NCBI GenBank assembly: GCA_038380795.1 | Contig: CM076261.1 | Span: 94,882,418-94,946,417, forward strand | Direction: 5' to 3' | Length of the DNA: 64,000 nt | Source: Pyrocephalus nanus | Lineage: Eukaryota; Chordata; Aves; Passeriformes; Tyrannidae | Part shown: one piece after another, positions 52,170-64,000 of the stretch | Layout of the letters: the number at the start of each line of letters is the position of its first letter | How positions within the stretch are numbered: the first letter of the stretch is position 1 | Program-made: the position numbers and the translations under genes | Notes under the pieces: model-generated | Seen by the model: only the letters and a program-made list of their open reading frames with translations | Told to the model about the DNA's origin: nothing | Database searches by the model: none

Positions 52170-52265
52170 CTGAATCATTTTTTCCCTGAAGAAATTTTTC
52201 CTAATATTGACTGTGATCCTCCCCTGGCACAACTTAAAGGCGTTTCCCCTTGTCCTGTCAATGTG
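52170..52265 (-). mobile_element. CR1 LINE internal fragment, antisense
   Basis: In reverse: TTTTTCCCTGAAGAAATTTT, TCCTAATATTGACTGTGATC, CCCCTGGCACAACTTAAAGG and TTTCCCCTTGTCCTGTCA. It may extend left to about 52075. Confidence 0.75.
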
Positions 52266-52429
52266 AGGGGGAAGAAGAATGTTTTTGCTCACAACATGAA
52301 GTGCAAATTCAGATGAAAATCAACAGCACAACCTCTATTGATGTCAAGGGCTTTCCCCACTGGATTTTCCAGCTCTGGAAAACCCCTCAGGAATGGTTTG
52401 GGGTGAGAGAATGCCTGAAAATGAGGGTG

Positions 52430-52592
52430 ATTGTGGCTGCCCCATCCCTGGAAGTGTCCAAGGCCAGGCTGGATGGGGCTCTGAGCAACCTGGGATGATG
52501 GAAGGTGTCCCTGCCCATGGCAAGGGGTTGGAATGAGATGATCTTGAAGGTCCCTTCCAAACCCTAACAATCTATGATACCATGATTCTATA
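52430..52592 (+). mobile_element. CR1 LINE, 3' end fragment
   Basis: It reads GTGGCTGCCCCATCCCTGGA, TCCAAGGCCAGGCTGGATGG and TGCCCATGGCAAGGGGTTGG, with an end of CTATGATACCATGATTCTAT. Confidence 0.93.
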
Positions 52593-54555
52593 GCAGAGGA
52601 TCAATTATACACAATTATTCACACATCAACACATGAAAAGCAGAGTATTTTATAAATAGACAACTAAAAGAGTAATTTCTTGAGAACTTCCTATTAAAAT
52701 GTGGGATATGTGGTGTTACCTCCTCCATCAGTGAGACTGAGATCACCTTGGTTGTATGAGTGGAGGTGTCTCAGCAGCTTCTCTTCAGGAGTGTTAAGGA
52801 AGACTCACATGGAAGACGCAAGAGCCTGAATGTCCCTTTTGGATGGACTGGTGTGTTCTGTAGGAGCAAAAGGCATCACCATTCAACAGTAAATAAGAAA
52901 AGGAAGGAAGAAAGCTCAGCTTGGTCTTCCAGAATGACCCAGGGAAGGGTTTGCCTTGGCCAAAATCCCTTCTTTGGGTCAAGCAAAGACTTAAGGCTTT
53001 GCTGGAAGTGGTTTTACTTCTCAGGCAAAGAGAAGGAGTTTGTTTTTTCTCACTCAAGAGCAATGAAATGCACAGGAATTCCTGGGAAGGACAGGAGGGT
53101 TTGGAGACAGGCTATTAACACCTTCCCAGCAAGGGAAAACCATTTGGCATTTGGTTGTAATTGGGAATTACTTTTAAATGACTGTGCTCATCCTCATCCC
53201 TCTTATCCCTCACAACAGCCACCTCTGGGCTACATTTAGCACAGCTTCCAGAGCTGTGGGAAAGCAGGAATTGTGACCTCTAGGATAATAAAAAAAAAAA
53301 GGTAAACTGTGCCTACAGAACAGTGTGAAGGTCTTACCATGAAAAACACCAAATCCAGCAAAACGTTATTTCATTGTGACTGAAGAAGGGAAGAGCATTT
53401 CCTGCTAAATCATCTTCTCCACAAAGCCCTTTGGGAAGAAATTCCCCATGAAAACACAAAGTTCTTCACTGCCAAACACTGAGCAGACCAGTTATGGCTG
53501 ATATTTCAACAGATGAGCTGTTGCATTTGTTCTTTCCTCCTCCTGCAGTGCCCAAAATGCTGTGCTTGGGTTTATTCCTCAGCTCTGCCTTTCAGGGACA
53601 CGACGATGCAGCACAGTGAGAAAACTGGGTGAGAAATGAAAAGAAAGATTTGGGGGAGGAGTCTCCAGAGGGATATAAAAGCCTAAATAATAAATGCCAT
53701 CTAAAATGTCCCCTTGGGCTGAGTCATTTCCACAAAGAGGAGCCGGGTCACACGAGAAGCAGTCGGAATAATCCCCTGGGAATCAAAGAATTAAAATCAG
53801 TGGCCTTGCTGTGACCATTCTTGGCTCTAATTCCTGGTATTTATGGATGGCTGTTCCCATGTCCCTCCATTATTTTTTAGCTGCTGGAACAAGGTGAGAA
53901 GAGGAAGCTTTTAGCTGCCCTTTTACCTGCAGGACTCACTGGAATGAGCAGCTGTTAAAAGCAGGGGAAATCTTGGATTCAATTGGCCTCCAAATTAAGT
54001 TTATCCCTACAACCTGCATCTGAATCTCCCCCGCTAAGTCTCACATATTTTGCTGCCCTTTTAGCTTTTACATGGAACTTATGACAGATTTCTTGATATA
54101 TTAAATCCCTTTACACAGGCAAGGATAATTCCCATTATCCCATCAGCTCTGCAACAGGCAACAACATTGGGATTCTGGAAATGCAGCTTCTACAGGTCCC
54201 AGAGTTCACAGCTCACAGATCCTCAGTTCACAGCCTGGTTCAATAAGCTGATGTTCATATAGAAAATGAGTCTCTCCATAGCAGAGGATGCTCTGCATCC
54301 ACAGATATTTTTGTCTGCCTCCAAAAAGCCTCAAAATGGGAAGGAACACCTAAAATCCTTTCATTTCCTCTCTTATTCTGAACCAGAGAGATATTGTGCA
54401 TTTTGCCCTTATGTTTTAGTCCTCTGTGACTGTGCCCATTTTTGACCATGATAGTTCAAACTTCACTTAAAAAAACCTGGCAGGTGTGATGGAAAACCAC
54501 AGCCCAACCTTGCAAAGGTGCACCCCAAGCCTGTAATTCTTTTTTTTTTTTTTGG

Positions 54556-54624
54556 AACTGAATGATCTTTCAGGTCCCTTCTAACCCCAACCATTCTATG
54601 ATTCTATGATTCTGTGATTCTATA
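54556..54624 (+). mobile_element. CR1 LINE, short tail with four octamer repeats
   Basis: GGAACTGAATGATCTTTCAG is followed by four ATTCTATG/ATTCTGTG units, preceded by a T15 run at about 54539. It is the clearest octamer array in the window. Confidence 0.85.
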
Positions 54625-54863
54625 TTTTGGAGTCCTCAATCCTCTGCTCCTGGATCTTCTCAGTTGTGCCCAAATCTGGGCTTCTACAAAGAGTTTAATA
54701 AGCTTAGCTTATTAAATTCCTCATTTAAAGAGCTCCAGGTTTTGTGCTTTTGTTGCGTTGGCTTTGATGTTTATAATGGAAATTATAGATCCAGATTGAA
54801 GGATGGACTTGATTTATCACCATCTCCAGGACAGGGGATCTGCTTGTCCTTCCTTCACTTCAG

Positions 54864-55040
54864 AGAATCAGAAAATGGTTTGGCTTCAGTTGGAAAGGGA
54901 CCTTAAAAATCCTGTATTTCCAACCCCACTTCCACGGGTAGGATGTCACCCTCTTGACCAGGTTGCTCAGGGCCCCACCCAAACTTGCACAGGCCACCTT
55001 TTAGACAAGGCAACAAAGGAGAAGAGGCCACCTCCCTGTT
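54864..55040 (-). mobile_element. CR1 LINE, 3' end, antisense, diverged
   Basis: In reverse: CAGAGAATCAGAAAATGGTT, TTCCAACCCCACTTCCACGG, GACCAGGTTGCTCAGGGCCC. More diverged than most copies. Confidence 0.75.
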
Positions 55041-57297
55041 GGATGTGTCTTGTGTGGCAGTGTGTCCCACTGTTGTGACTTACTTGTCACACTAACCAGC
55101 CATAACAAATAGCTTTATGCTAGTGGTTTTTTTTCCTGGTGTCTGATTGCCTGGAAAATGAGTGTTTCTCCATGGCCACATTTGCCCACAAATCAGGCTT
55201 TTCAGAAAGGAGCAAACTACAGCCACAGGAGTTTGTCCAACACCTTCATGACTCCCTTAGGTAATTTGGTAATAAGATGTTTTAGAAAGTTCCTGGATCA
55301 AGGGAATGCCTGAGACCTTCAGGAATGTCATTTCATTTTGCAGGTTTTTTGCAGTCAGCAGCTTCAGATGGGGGAACAGGAGCATTTCTGTGTTGCTTTG
55401 GCTCTTTCTCTTGCCACCACTAATGAGAAATATCAAATTATTTGTTCGTGGTCTGAGGACAGAATTTAAAAGTTGGCCTGGCATGACCACACACTTCTGG
55501 GCCACGATGGAGATGAAGATAAATCAGCAGTAACTGCTGATGGAACAGACTGAATACATTTGCTGATCATCCTAAAGTTGATGCTTCATGGACAAGAGCT
55601 TGAGATCCAAAAGGGATCACGTTCAGTGTATCAAATAACTCCAATTCCATGATCCCAGTTCCTGGGTCTCACAGAAATAATTTAAATGATCATGGTTTGG
55701 AGGGCAGACAGGTCTGGATTTTGGAGTAGACTCAGACCAAGCTTTAGGCAGCTTCCCTGTAAAGCTTCTGCTGCTATTTTGGGTGAAGCTTCTGTGAAGC
55801 TTCACTCTGACGTTCAGCCTTAGCAACGAATTGCTCCCAAATCTTCAAAACTTCCTTTTATTATGGCTTTTTCCACATGGATAATGCTGGTTTCCTCTTA
55901 TGGTGCTGGGGTCCATCACCTATGACAGAGATGGCATTGCTTTAGGAACCCTAAAAACCAGGAGACTTCTCCTGCTCTCTCAGCAAGTGAAAAGCTGAGA
56001 CAGAACATTCTCTCTGGGCACAAAGTTTTATTACTGCCTGAGGGATTCACAGGCATCAGCAAAATGGGGACAAAAAGAGAGGTCAGTGCAAGGAGTCCAT
56101 TAGTTTGATTAGTTACATTGGGTGTGATTATGTGAAACACAGTTATGTCTCCTCTATTTCCTCATGTTGGATGGACAGGTCAAAGTGCAGGTGCCGAGCT
56201 CTGGAGCTCCACTGAGGAGCAGAGGTGTCAGATTCAGAGGAAATTCAGAGGAATGGAAGCTGCAAATGCAATTCCTGAACTTTTTAGACCCGAAATCTGC
56301 TGTCGTTATCCTTGTGTGACTTGACCAGACTCCAAAGTCTGGAGCTGGTCTCGGGAAATGGTCGGTGTGAGATGGTTTTCTCACACACTTCTTGTTTGCA
56401 CTGTCATGGTCTGACTGTATTTGAACCTCAGCCTCTTAAAATCCAAATTCCTCTGAGTAAATCGCTAAATTAAGCCTCCAGAGGAGACTAAACATCATCA
56501 GAGTCTCCAGAGGAAGCTGCAGGACTGTCCCACTGCTTTTTGCATTTGTTTTTTTCCATTTTTCTTTTGCTTAAATATTTATTTTTGTGAGTGTTTGCTG
56601 TTTATTTCTTGAATCTTTGTTTACACTCACATATACATGTGCACACACACACACACTTCATTTTCTTTAACTGCTTGTTCACGTATTTATTTATCCCACA
56701 TTATCTTTTTTTTTTTTTTAATTTTATTTTCCTAGAGATGATTATGCAGAAACCAAAACATGGCTGCATTTCAAGGATCAATCCCTTCACCAAAACCTAA
56801 TTCCCATTCTCTCTCTGCACGTTGTCAGGTCCACCCTTGTGTGCTTGAGTTGCAGCTAAAGGTCAGTGCTGTCAGTAACCAGCTCTGGGAGAAAGGGCTG
56901 AAAAGGGTAAGATGACACACAGGTATGGGGAGGATGTGAATAAAAAAAAAACCTGTGTCTTAGCAGGACAGAAAATCAAATAATCTCCTACATAAGCCTG
57001 CATGTCTTGTCATCTACACGATTCTGTACAAGGCATCTTCACAAAATGTTTGCTGAGATATCCTTCACTACAGCACTTAGGAATGTAGGCTCCAACTCCA
57101 CTCAGTGGAGCTTTATTCCTCACTCTGAATTCAAAATTCCAGTCCCAGGTTTAAGAGGAATCCCTTGCCTTTGCACTTCTCTACCAGCAAAGCTTCCTTG
57201 GATGTTTTAGCCCCACAAAATATCTGTCTTTTGGGATCTGCCTTCATGGGAAGAAACTGGTAAGGTTGGAATTGCAACTGAGACTGGATCCTTTAGT

Positions 57298-57324
57298 ATT
57301 ATTATTATTATTATTATTATTATA
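57298..57324 (+). repeat. (ATT)n microsatellite
   Basis: Nine ATT units ending exactly where a 5'-truncated CR1 begins. Confidence 0.95.
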
Positions 57325-57548
57325 AGATATTAAGAAGAAATTCTTCCCTGCAAGGGTGGGGAGGCCCTGGCATAGGTCACCCAGAGAAGCTGTGGCTGCC
57401 CCTGGATCCCTAGAAGTGTCCAAGGGCAGGTTGGGCGGGGCTTGGAGCAACCTGGGGTAGTGGGAGGTGTCCCTACCCATGGCAGGGAGTTGGAACTGGA
57501 TGATCTTTAAGTTCCCTTCCAACAAAAGTCATTCTGTGATTCCATGTA
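57325..57548 (+). mobile_element. CR1 LINE, about 225 bp
   Basis: It begins GATATTAAGAAGAAATTCTT and runs to TCATTCTGTGATTCCATG, with GGCTGCCCCTGGATCCCTAG inside. It shares the CTGGATCCCT insertion with the copy at 26485. Confidence 0.93.
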
Positions 57549-57871
57549 ACTCATTTGGTGTCTGTCTCTACCAGTCTTTCACCTGATGGTTCTGCAGGTC
57601 AGAAGGTGACAAGGGTTTCTGCTGAAGAACACCCTCTTAGAACTCCACCTGAGGCTTCCTCCTTGTGTTTTTGGGCAGCAACATCTCCGAAGTGCTCCGA
57701 AATGAAAATCATTTGCATCCCTGTTTTGCTCCATATTTTAGTAGGAAGTCCTTAGGAAATGGCTCATGTAAGTATATCCCTCATTCACTAAGGGATGGGA
57801 GATATTATTTATAAAATAGTCCACTTTTCATGTGCTGACATCTGAACTGATCAGTTGATCTGCAATTTACA

Positions 57872-58160
57872 GAATCATGGAATCATGGAATTATATAATG
57901 GGTTGGGTTGGAAATGACCTTAAAGATCATCCAGTTTCACCCCCTGCCATGGGCAGGGGCACCTTCCACTAGCCCAGGTTGCTCCAAGCCCTGTCCAACC
58001 CAGCCTTGGACACTTCCAGGGATGGGGCAGCCACAGCTTCTCTGGGCAACCTGTGCCAGGGCCTCCCCACTCTCCCACGGAAGAATTTCTAACCAATAAC
58101 CAACCTAAATTTACCCCCTTTCAGCTTAAAGCCATCCTCCCTTGTCCCTCAACAGGAAAG
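57872..58160 (-). mobile_element. CR1 LINE, about 290 bp, antisense
   Basis: In reverse: AGAATCATGGAATCATGGAA, CCCCTGCCATGGGCAGGGGC, TTGGACACTTCCAGGGATGG, CAATAACCAACCTAAATTTA. It faces the sense copy at 57325. Confidence 0.93.
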
Positions 58161-59028
58161 TCCCTAAGTCAGCCCCCAAGAGGGAATATTTGAGAGACAG
58201 GTTGTCTCACCAGGAGGTACCTTTAGTGTGACAAGGCATCTGCAAGGACAAACAAGAACTTTCTGGTTCCCAAGGGCTCCCTGAGGGCTGTGTTGTCCCA
58301 TTATTTCCCAGTTCCCCTCTAAATGGAGCAAATTCCTCTTTGATCACCAACTCTCCAGCCACCTCTGCAGGGTGGAGTCCAGCTTAAATCCACACGTGAT
58401 CTCCCAGCTCCTCCAGCTGCATCCTGGCACAATTCCTCACAATTCAAATACATTTGTTTGCCTTCAGTGGCAGTTTGGAACACAGATCATCTCATTTTTA
58501 GCCAATTTGCCAGCAGTTGCTTTGCCCAATTTTCAGGGAGAGCAGCCTATTGTTGCTCTCAGTCTGGGGGTAATTGTTTGCCTTTTGCAGCCTCACAAGC
58601 TGCAGATGGAGCCTCATTTTTATTTTATTTTATTAATTTTATTTTTTTTTTTGTAAATATGAAAAACAATAAAATGTGAAGGAAATAATTTATTTGTGGG
58701 TGTTGAGTAGGGAGAGAGCAGGGAGCATTTTCAAAATTGAAAATGGTGGCATTGATTATTGCTTATTAACTATGAAAAAGACTGAGCCATTGGCATCAAA
58801 TCCCATGCAATACCTCGTTGTAGTGCAGTATTTTAATCATTCTGTCTCTAGAATTCAAGGAATCTCAAAATCAGTGATTTTAGTGGGTTTTTACACCCTT
58901 TTTACCCTATTTTTTTTAACATCAAACTGATGCACAGTCCTAAACAACTTCTCCTCAAAACCTTCTGAACATCCACACTCACTTTAATCAGATATATTAG
59001 ATTTTGATTTCTTTTTATCTCCTTTCAA

Positions 59029-59160
59029 AGGGGATATTCCAGACCCACCTGGACACAATCCAGTGCCCTGTGCTCTGGGATGACCCTGCTGGAACAGGGA
59101 GGTGGCACCAGATGACCCACTGTGGTCACTTCCAGCTTTACCCATTCTGGGATCCTGTGA
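59029..59160 (+). mobile_element. CR1 LINE tail, 18812-type subfamily
   Basis: It reads GGGGATATTCCAGACCCACC, TGTGCTCTGGGATGACCCTG and GACCCACTGTGGTCACTTCC, ending TCTGGGATCCTGTGA. Confidence 0.88.
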
Positions 59161-60009
59161 TAGAATTTCAAAAGAGCTTTGAAAAATGTGAGCAAATGTC
59201 TGTTAAAACAACCTCTCCAAGTGTACAAACCACATCCAGTTAGTCATTTATATCCACAGAGTTGTTTAGATGCCAAACTCCCATTTATTTCAGTAGAGAT
59301 TAAAACACCTCCGTGGGTCTGATTTCCAAAACCTTTGTCCATTCTCCATTTCTAGCTTTGCTTTTACAGCCAAGGAGCAATTTGTCTTTGATTAGATGGT
59401 TAAAAATTAGAGATAAGCCACTTCCTGAATTCTGATTTGCTTGTTCCTGAGTGTTGTTTGTAGGAGGACCTTAATCCAGTTAAATAAATTGCACTTTTAT
59501 AGCCAAGGAATAACAGTGATTCAAAGCAAGCAGGATCCTTATTCCATTGGCCCCTTGAAGGTGAGGAGGAATTACAAGTGATTTTTTTAGTGGAAAAATA
59601 ACTCCCAGAGCTGTGGGACACAGTCCTGCTCCTGGTGAATCCATACAAGAAGTGCCACGGATACATCTCATTACCCAAGAATAAAATGACATAAATGTGA
59701 GGAGAAGTAAAAACGGGATTGAAGATTTTTCTGTGAAGTAAAAGCTCAGCACTTGTAGAAGAGCTGACCCAGCTTAGATCACTAAAATGAGGTCTGTGAT
59801 GATCACAGATAAGATCAGCAGGAGCACTGGAGACAGAGGGAGAAGAAGTACTCGATAGAAAATCACTACAGGAAGAAGAAGAAGATCTGTGTAGGCCAGA
59901 AAAAAAAACTTTGGCTGGAAATTGGAAGGTGGTTCCTGCCTGTCAGGGGAGAGAAATGCTGGAATAGATCCCAGGCACAACAAAAATTCTGAATGCTCAG
60001 AAGGTAAAA

Positions 60010-60252
60010 CGTGACAAGACAGGAGGAAACGGCCTCAGGTTGTGTCAGGGGAGGTTTAGTTGGATATTGGGAAAAACCTTTCCCTGAAAGGGTGGCCAAG
60101 CACTGGAAGAGGCTGCTCAGGGGAGTGGTGGTGTCACCATCCCTGGAGGGATTTAGAAGACATGTGGCACCTGGGTTTAGTGGTGGCCTTGGCCATGCTG
60201 GACTTGATGATCTTGAAGGTCTTTTCCAACCTGAAGAACTCTGTGATTCTGA
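60010..60252 (+). mobile_element. CR1 LINE, about 240 bp, 4670-type subfamily
   Basis: It reads GGCCTCAGGTTGTGTCAGGG, TTGGATATTGGGAAAAACCT, ACCATCCCTGGAGGGATTTA, GGTCTTTTCCAACCTGAAGA, with an end of CTGTGATTCTGA. Confidence 0.92.
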
Positions 60253-61021
60253 GGTGAGTTTAAAGAACTGGGATTTGGTGCCCCAGGAATTGGAGATCAT
60301 GGCCCGGGTTGTCCCTTCCAAAATAACCCTCCCAGCAGAAGCAGAAACAACCACCCAGCAGAGAAACTTTTCAACACAATACTCTGGGAAGTGCAGAGTC
60401 AGCCCTCGAGGTGCTGTGAGCATCTGCTTTTCTTTGCCTCCCTGCACATTTGTTCTGTACCTGCCAGACCGGAATGTCACCTGTCAATTTACGGCTTTTC
60501 TTTTTCTTCTCTCCCAGTGACAGGAGGGAACTTTGTGGCCCCCAAGAGAAGCAGAACATAAAAACCCTGGACAGAGAGTATGAAACTGTGTTGTTTGGTT
60601 GTTTTGTTTTTTCACTGCCTCCAACACACATGTCACTTAATTTGATGGTTGGGCGCTCTGGGCAATCTGTGTTGAAACACCACAAAAAAATCACCAAAAA
60701 AACCCTCTCTCTGCAGGTCTTATTACTGAAGGGAGCCCTGGCCACAATTTCCTCTCTGAGAAGGAAGCCTGGCTTTGAAAGATCAGCAGAAATCTGCCAG
60801 TGGGCAGTTGGAAAAGGAAACAGAGTCCAGGGGTTCCAGCAGGAATAAGAGAATTTTGTGCTTGGACCTGGCTGTGCTCTGAGGAACATTTTCCTGCCTG
60901 GCTGCAGTTCACAATACACCTTTTTCCTATTATTATAAATATATTATAAACACAACTTAAAGGTTTGTAATTTAAATATGTATTTCAGCAGGGTACAAAG
61001 ACCCCTTGGGATCTTTTAAGT

Positions 61022-61112
61022 TTCTAGTGGAAGGTGTCCCTGTCCACCACAGGAGGATTGGAACTGGATGATCTTTAAGGCCCCTTCCAACCCAAACCAT
61101 CCTGTGCTTCTA
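61022..61112 (+). mobile_element. CR1 LINE, short 3' tail
   Basis: It reads TTTCTAGTGGAAGGTGTCCC, GGAACTGGATGATCTTTAAG and CCCTTCCAACCCAAACCATC. Confidence 0.88.
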
Positions 61113-62306
61113 TGGAAGCAAGTGAGGTTAATTAATTCTCACTACTTAGAAAGGAAATATCTCCACATGCTTCAAACTACAAACCAAGGGATAAGCAGAA
61201 AGTAGCAGGGAAAAAAATTCCAGTTCTTTACAGGGGGGGTTAATTTAGCACTGCCCACCAGGACAACCCTTGATGGCTTTTCTCTGCATTGGAGAGAAGA
61301 TGGAACAGAGATATTTTGCAGAAATAAGAACCATCCCATCAGTAATGACTCGGATGGGGTATTTTTAGGGGCTGGGAACACTTTGCTGAGTGAGTGCCTG
61401 GAGTCAGGAGCCGCAGCAGGCAATTCTTAATGGATCAGCCGAGCCTTGTGAGAAGTTGGGAATGTGACAAATGGATCTTTGCTGCTAAAAGGGTCCCTCA
61501 GAAGAGTCCCAGAATTATCTCCTGAGAGCCACCAGAAAACTGGAGCTGTCAGCACCTCGGAGGGGTTGTCCCCGTGATAAGATCTGATTTGATTTCCACT
61601 CAAGAGGTGAAACAGGCAGACATCCATTTGCATTAATCTATTTTAATATCCAGAGGAGCAGGATGGATTTGTCCTACAACCCATTTCCAGGAGGAGTTTT
61701 ACACTTCTAAGGGTTAGGAAAACACCCTGAAACTAAAATTTTCCACACACCAGGAGAACCACGAGTGTGTCATCTTCTCCTCTCATGATAAACATCTCTT
61801 GTGTCCTGTAACACACTCAACACCCATCTCAGCTGGGCATTGAAAAGGGGGAAGAATCTGCATTTTCACAGGGGTTCTTCCTGTTTTGAGGTCAGATCTA
61901 TCGAAATAACAGATAATAGAACATCAATAATAGATCAGGGAGGGGTTGCAACTGCTGCAAATTATGCAGCATCCAAAGATCTTGGACTAATTCAGTCTTT
62001 CAAAACTGGGGTTGCACTTTTATAGTATAAATATCTCCCTTAAGAGAAGCTGCTCAGTTCACAGCCTGACACTGTTGACTTACAGCTGGTAAATAAACCA
62101 TCCATAATACCCTGGGTGAGGTTAAAAATGACACAAACAGCTCTTTAATAAGTAATTAATAATGGGGAGAAAAATGCATTAGCAGGGAAGGGTTGTGATT
62201 TCAGATTATTTGTGGGCAGCAGTAAATCTTGCAGGTCTTCAGAGCGAATCCTTACAAATATATTAATTCCTAAAGGCTGTCAGCTTTGGTTCAGTTTAAT
62301 TAAAAA

Positions 62307-62328
62307 CAAACAAACAAACAAACAAACA
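62307..62328 (+). repeat. (CAAA)n microsatellite
   Basis: Five to six perfect AAAC units in AT-rich single-copy sequence. Confidence 0.93.
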
Positions 62329-62919
62329 CAGAATTAAAATGTTGGGGTTTAAAGTAATAATAAACCTTTACTTACATGCTCGTTTTCAAAGCATTAAACA
62401 GCCTGCTACCCTTTAGCAATGTGAGGCAGAATAAAATCAAAATGTTTAATAGATAGGTCATAACTATTGAAAAGACAGAAGGAAGCTTTTATAAGTAGAG
62501 GAGGGTGATGCCTTGTGATTTTTAAGTTTTCCATTAAAATGGTTTTATACTTTGTTTCACTTCTGTTTCTGAGATCTGCTCATATTTTATAAATGGATTC
62601 TTACTTTTTATCCTCCCTTTCACTTCTTTATATCTTTCATTTCCTTCTGTAGTAATTTCTCATTATTTTTTAAATTTTTTTACCCCTGAGAGATGGGGAG
62701 ATAAATACTTATTTTTATTTCTTTCTTTTTTATAATGCCTTGTTTTTCAGGCATAAAGCAACTCACATACCTTTGTCTGGGAAGATTCTCTCCCTCTTTT
62801 TCTGGTGTGCTCGATCACTCATTAATTGATATGTTGGGTGTCCCCACAAAGGCCACACAACTTTTTACAGCCCTTTTAGGCAGAACTTAATCAGCAAACC
62901 TGGGCTGGGCTCATTTTGG

Positions 62920-63098
62920 AAAGATTTAACTGTCCAGGGAGGTGGTGGAGTCCCCATCCCTGGAGGGGTTTGAAAGCCTCGTGGCCCTTGGGGACACAGT
63001 TTAGTGGTGGCCTTGGCAGTTCTGAGTTAATGGTTGGACCTGAAAATCTGAGATGGTTTTTCCAACCTAAATGCTGTGATGATTCTGTGATTCTATCG
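62920..63098 (+). mobile_element. CR1 LINE, about 180 bp, 4670-type subfamily
   Basis: It reads GTCCCCATCCCTGGAGGGGT, TGGCCCTTGGGGACACAGTT, GAGTTAATGGTTGGACCTGA and a tail of ATGATTCTGTGATTCTAT. Confidence 0.92.
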
Positions 63099-63215
63099 TT
63101 GGATAAACCCAGAAGCCCCTCCAAGCTGGGATCTGGAGCCCCTGCAGTGACCCCAAGCACACCCACACTGTTGTCTGGCCACAAGGCACAGGCTGAGTGA
63201 CCTCCCATTGGCTGA

Positions 63216-63250
63216 GGAATCTGCTGTTGGAATCTGCTGTTGGAATCTGC
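63216..63250 (+). repeat. 13-bp tandem repeat, 2.7 copies
   Basis: GGAATCTGCTGTT repeated twice perfectly, plus a partial third copy (GGAATCTGC). Confidence 0.9.
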
Positions 63251-63679
63251 ATGTATGGAAAACACTGTTCAACAGCAGATGGCAAGGGGAGAGTGAAAGG
63301 ACAGAAAGGAACCCTGCAACATCCTACTCCACCCTGTTGGAAGTGATGTTCTTTTATTTGGTCATCAGTTGATTGACTTTTTCCCCATTAATTTGCCTAA
63401 TACATTTTGAAGAAGTGTAAATATTTAGCAACTATTCTTTCCTAAACTGAGAAATCCTGGAGCTTTTTTTTTTTTTTTCCTTTTTGTCGTGTGAATGATT
63501 TCATTTTGCTCTTTTTGAGCTGCCACCTGCTATTCCTATTTCAGATCTCCCAGGACCTCTTCCTTTGTTTTGTTTGCTCTGTTCTGATTTAAACAGAAGA
63601 TGGTGAATAAGAAGTCACTCCCTTTCTGAGACCACTCCAGCCCCTCTGGCAGTTCCCAACAGCCTCATTGTCTACAATG

Positions 63680-63790
63680 GTAAAACCCAATTTATTTAGT
63701 CATTCTTTGCAAGGAGGTTGTTCCACTCCCGTGATGATCCCCGCCACCTTTTTCTGCATCTTTTCCAATTCCTTTCAGTCCTGCTGGAAA
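63680..63790 (-). mobile_element. Possible CR1/L2-like internal fragment, antisense
   Basis: The reverse complement reads AATTGGAAAAGATGCAGAAA, then GGTGGCGGGGATCATCACGG, resembling the CR1 region CTGGAAAAGGTGCAGAAG. It is too diverged for certainty. Confidence 0.4.
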
Positions 63791-64000
63791 CAGGGGGATT
63801 GGGAAGGCAAACAGTAATTAGTGAGTGCATAATGGATGTGTACCATGGCTTAACTAGGAAAACAAACCCCTGGAGTTGCCAACACACATCACAATGCCCA
63901 CTTTTTCTTTTATTCCTTTCATATCCAGTGGGGTCCTCTTGTAAAAATGGACAGGGAATGTCCTGAAGACAAAAGCCATCATTTAGCTTCCTCCTCAGTG

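Larger units (their letters stand above)
36836..64000. other. Intergenic region downstream of ADGRB1, no gene seen
   Basis: Over 27 kb I find no open frame with family-like sequence, no exon chain and no RNA gene. CR1 fragments, A/T runs and microsatellites are listed separately. Blocks with no identified repeat are 38.7-40.7, 42.7-48.0 (except A/T runs), 48.2-50.1, 50.5-52.1, 52.6-54.5, 55.1-57.3, 58.2-59.0, 59.2-60.0, 60.3-61.0, 61.1-62.9 and 63.1-63.7 kb. A candidate regulatory element lies at 45780-46260. Human ARC, usually next, is absent from this stretch. Confidence 0.75.

Noticed and set aside
1..64000. CRISPR arrays, operons, phage or bacterial defence genes, tRNA or rRNA genes
   Set aside because: None seen. 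Regularly spaced repeats are microsatellites or dispersed CR1 copies, and the gene structure is eukaryotic.

Overview
The window is vertebrate nuclear DNA, most likely from a bird. It carries dozens of CR1-type LINE fragments, many ending in the short ATTCTATG/ATTCTGTG-like 3' repeats typical of avian CR1. Exons are short and separated by long AT-leaning introns. The single recognisable gene encodes a tetrapod-type receptor tail. I cannot assign a species or order from the sequence alone.

Only one protein-coding gene can be supported: the 3' end of ADGRB1 (BAI1, an adhesion G-protein-coupled receptor) on the + strand. Eight coding segments join without a frame break: 1-47 (cut by the window edge), 8544-8715, 9925-10020, 12663-12702, 16282-16958, 18372-18407, 20033-20137 and 33958-34155. 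Together they give exactly 456 codons plus a TGA stop. Every intron is GT-AG. The product covers the loop before TM6, TM6, TM7 and the whole cytoplasmic tail, ending in the PDZ ligand QTEV. The ending DLQTEV and the tail segments as I remember them point to ADGRB1 rather than ADGRB2 or ADGRB3. The tail has a pentaglutamine run where the mammalian protein has a long polyproline tract, and this is the most interesting protein-level observation.

The 3' UTR starts at 34156. A good proximal polyadenylation signal lies at 35392 and a plausible distal one at 36808. From about 36.8 kb to the end of the window I find no gene, only CR1 fragments, simple repeats and single-copy sequence. ARC, the downstream neighbour of ADGRB1 in human, is not within these 27 kb.

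The rest is repeat and non-coding structure. I count about 38 CR1 pieces by eye. Within the ADGRB1 introns they lie mostly in the sense direction (about 14 sense, 4 antisense). A tract of about 680 bp that is almost purely pyrimidine on the + strand lies in the intron before the large tail exon. Several microsatellites and A/T runs are present. A few single-copy stretches (about 10.82-11.06, 27.10-27.29 and 45.78-46.26 kb) look like candidate conserved regulatory elements. I see no RNA genes, CRISPR arrays, bacterial-type systems or intact transposons. Nothing in the window amounts to a new biological system.
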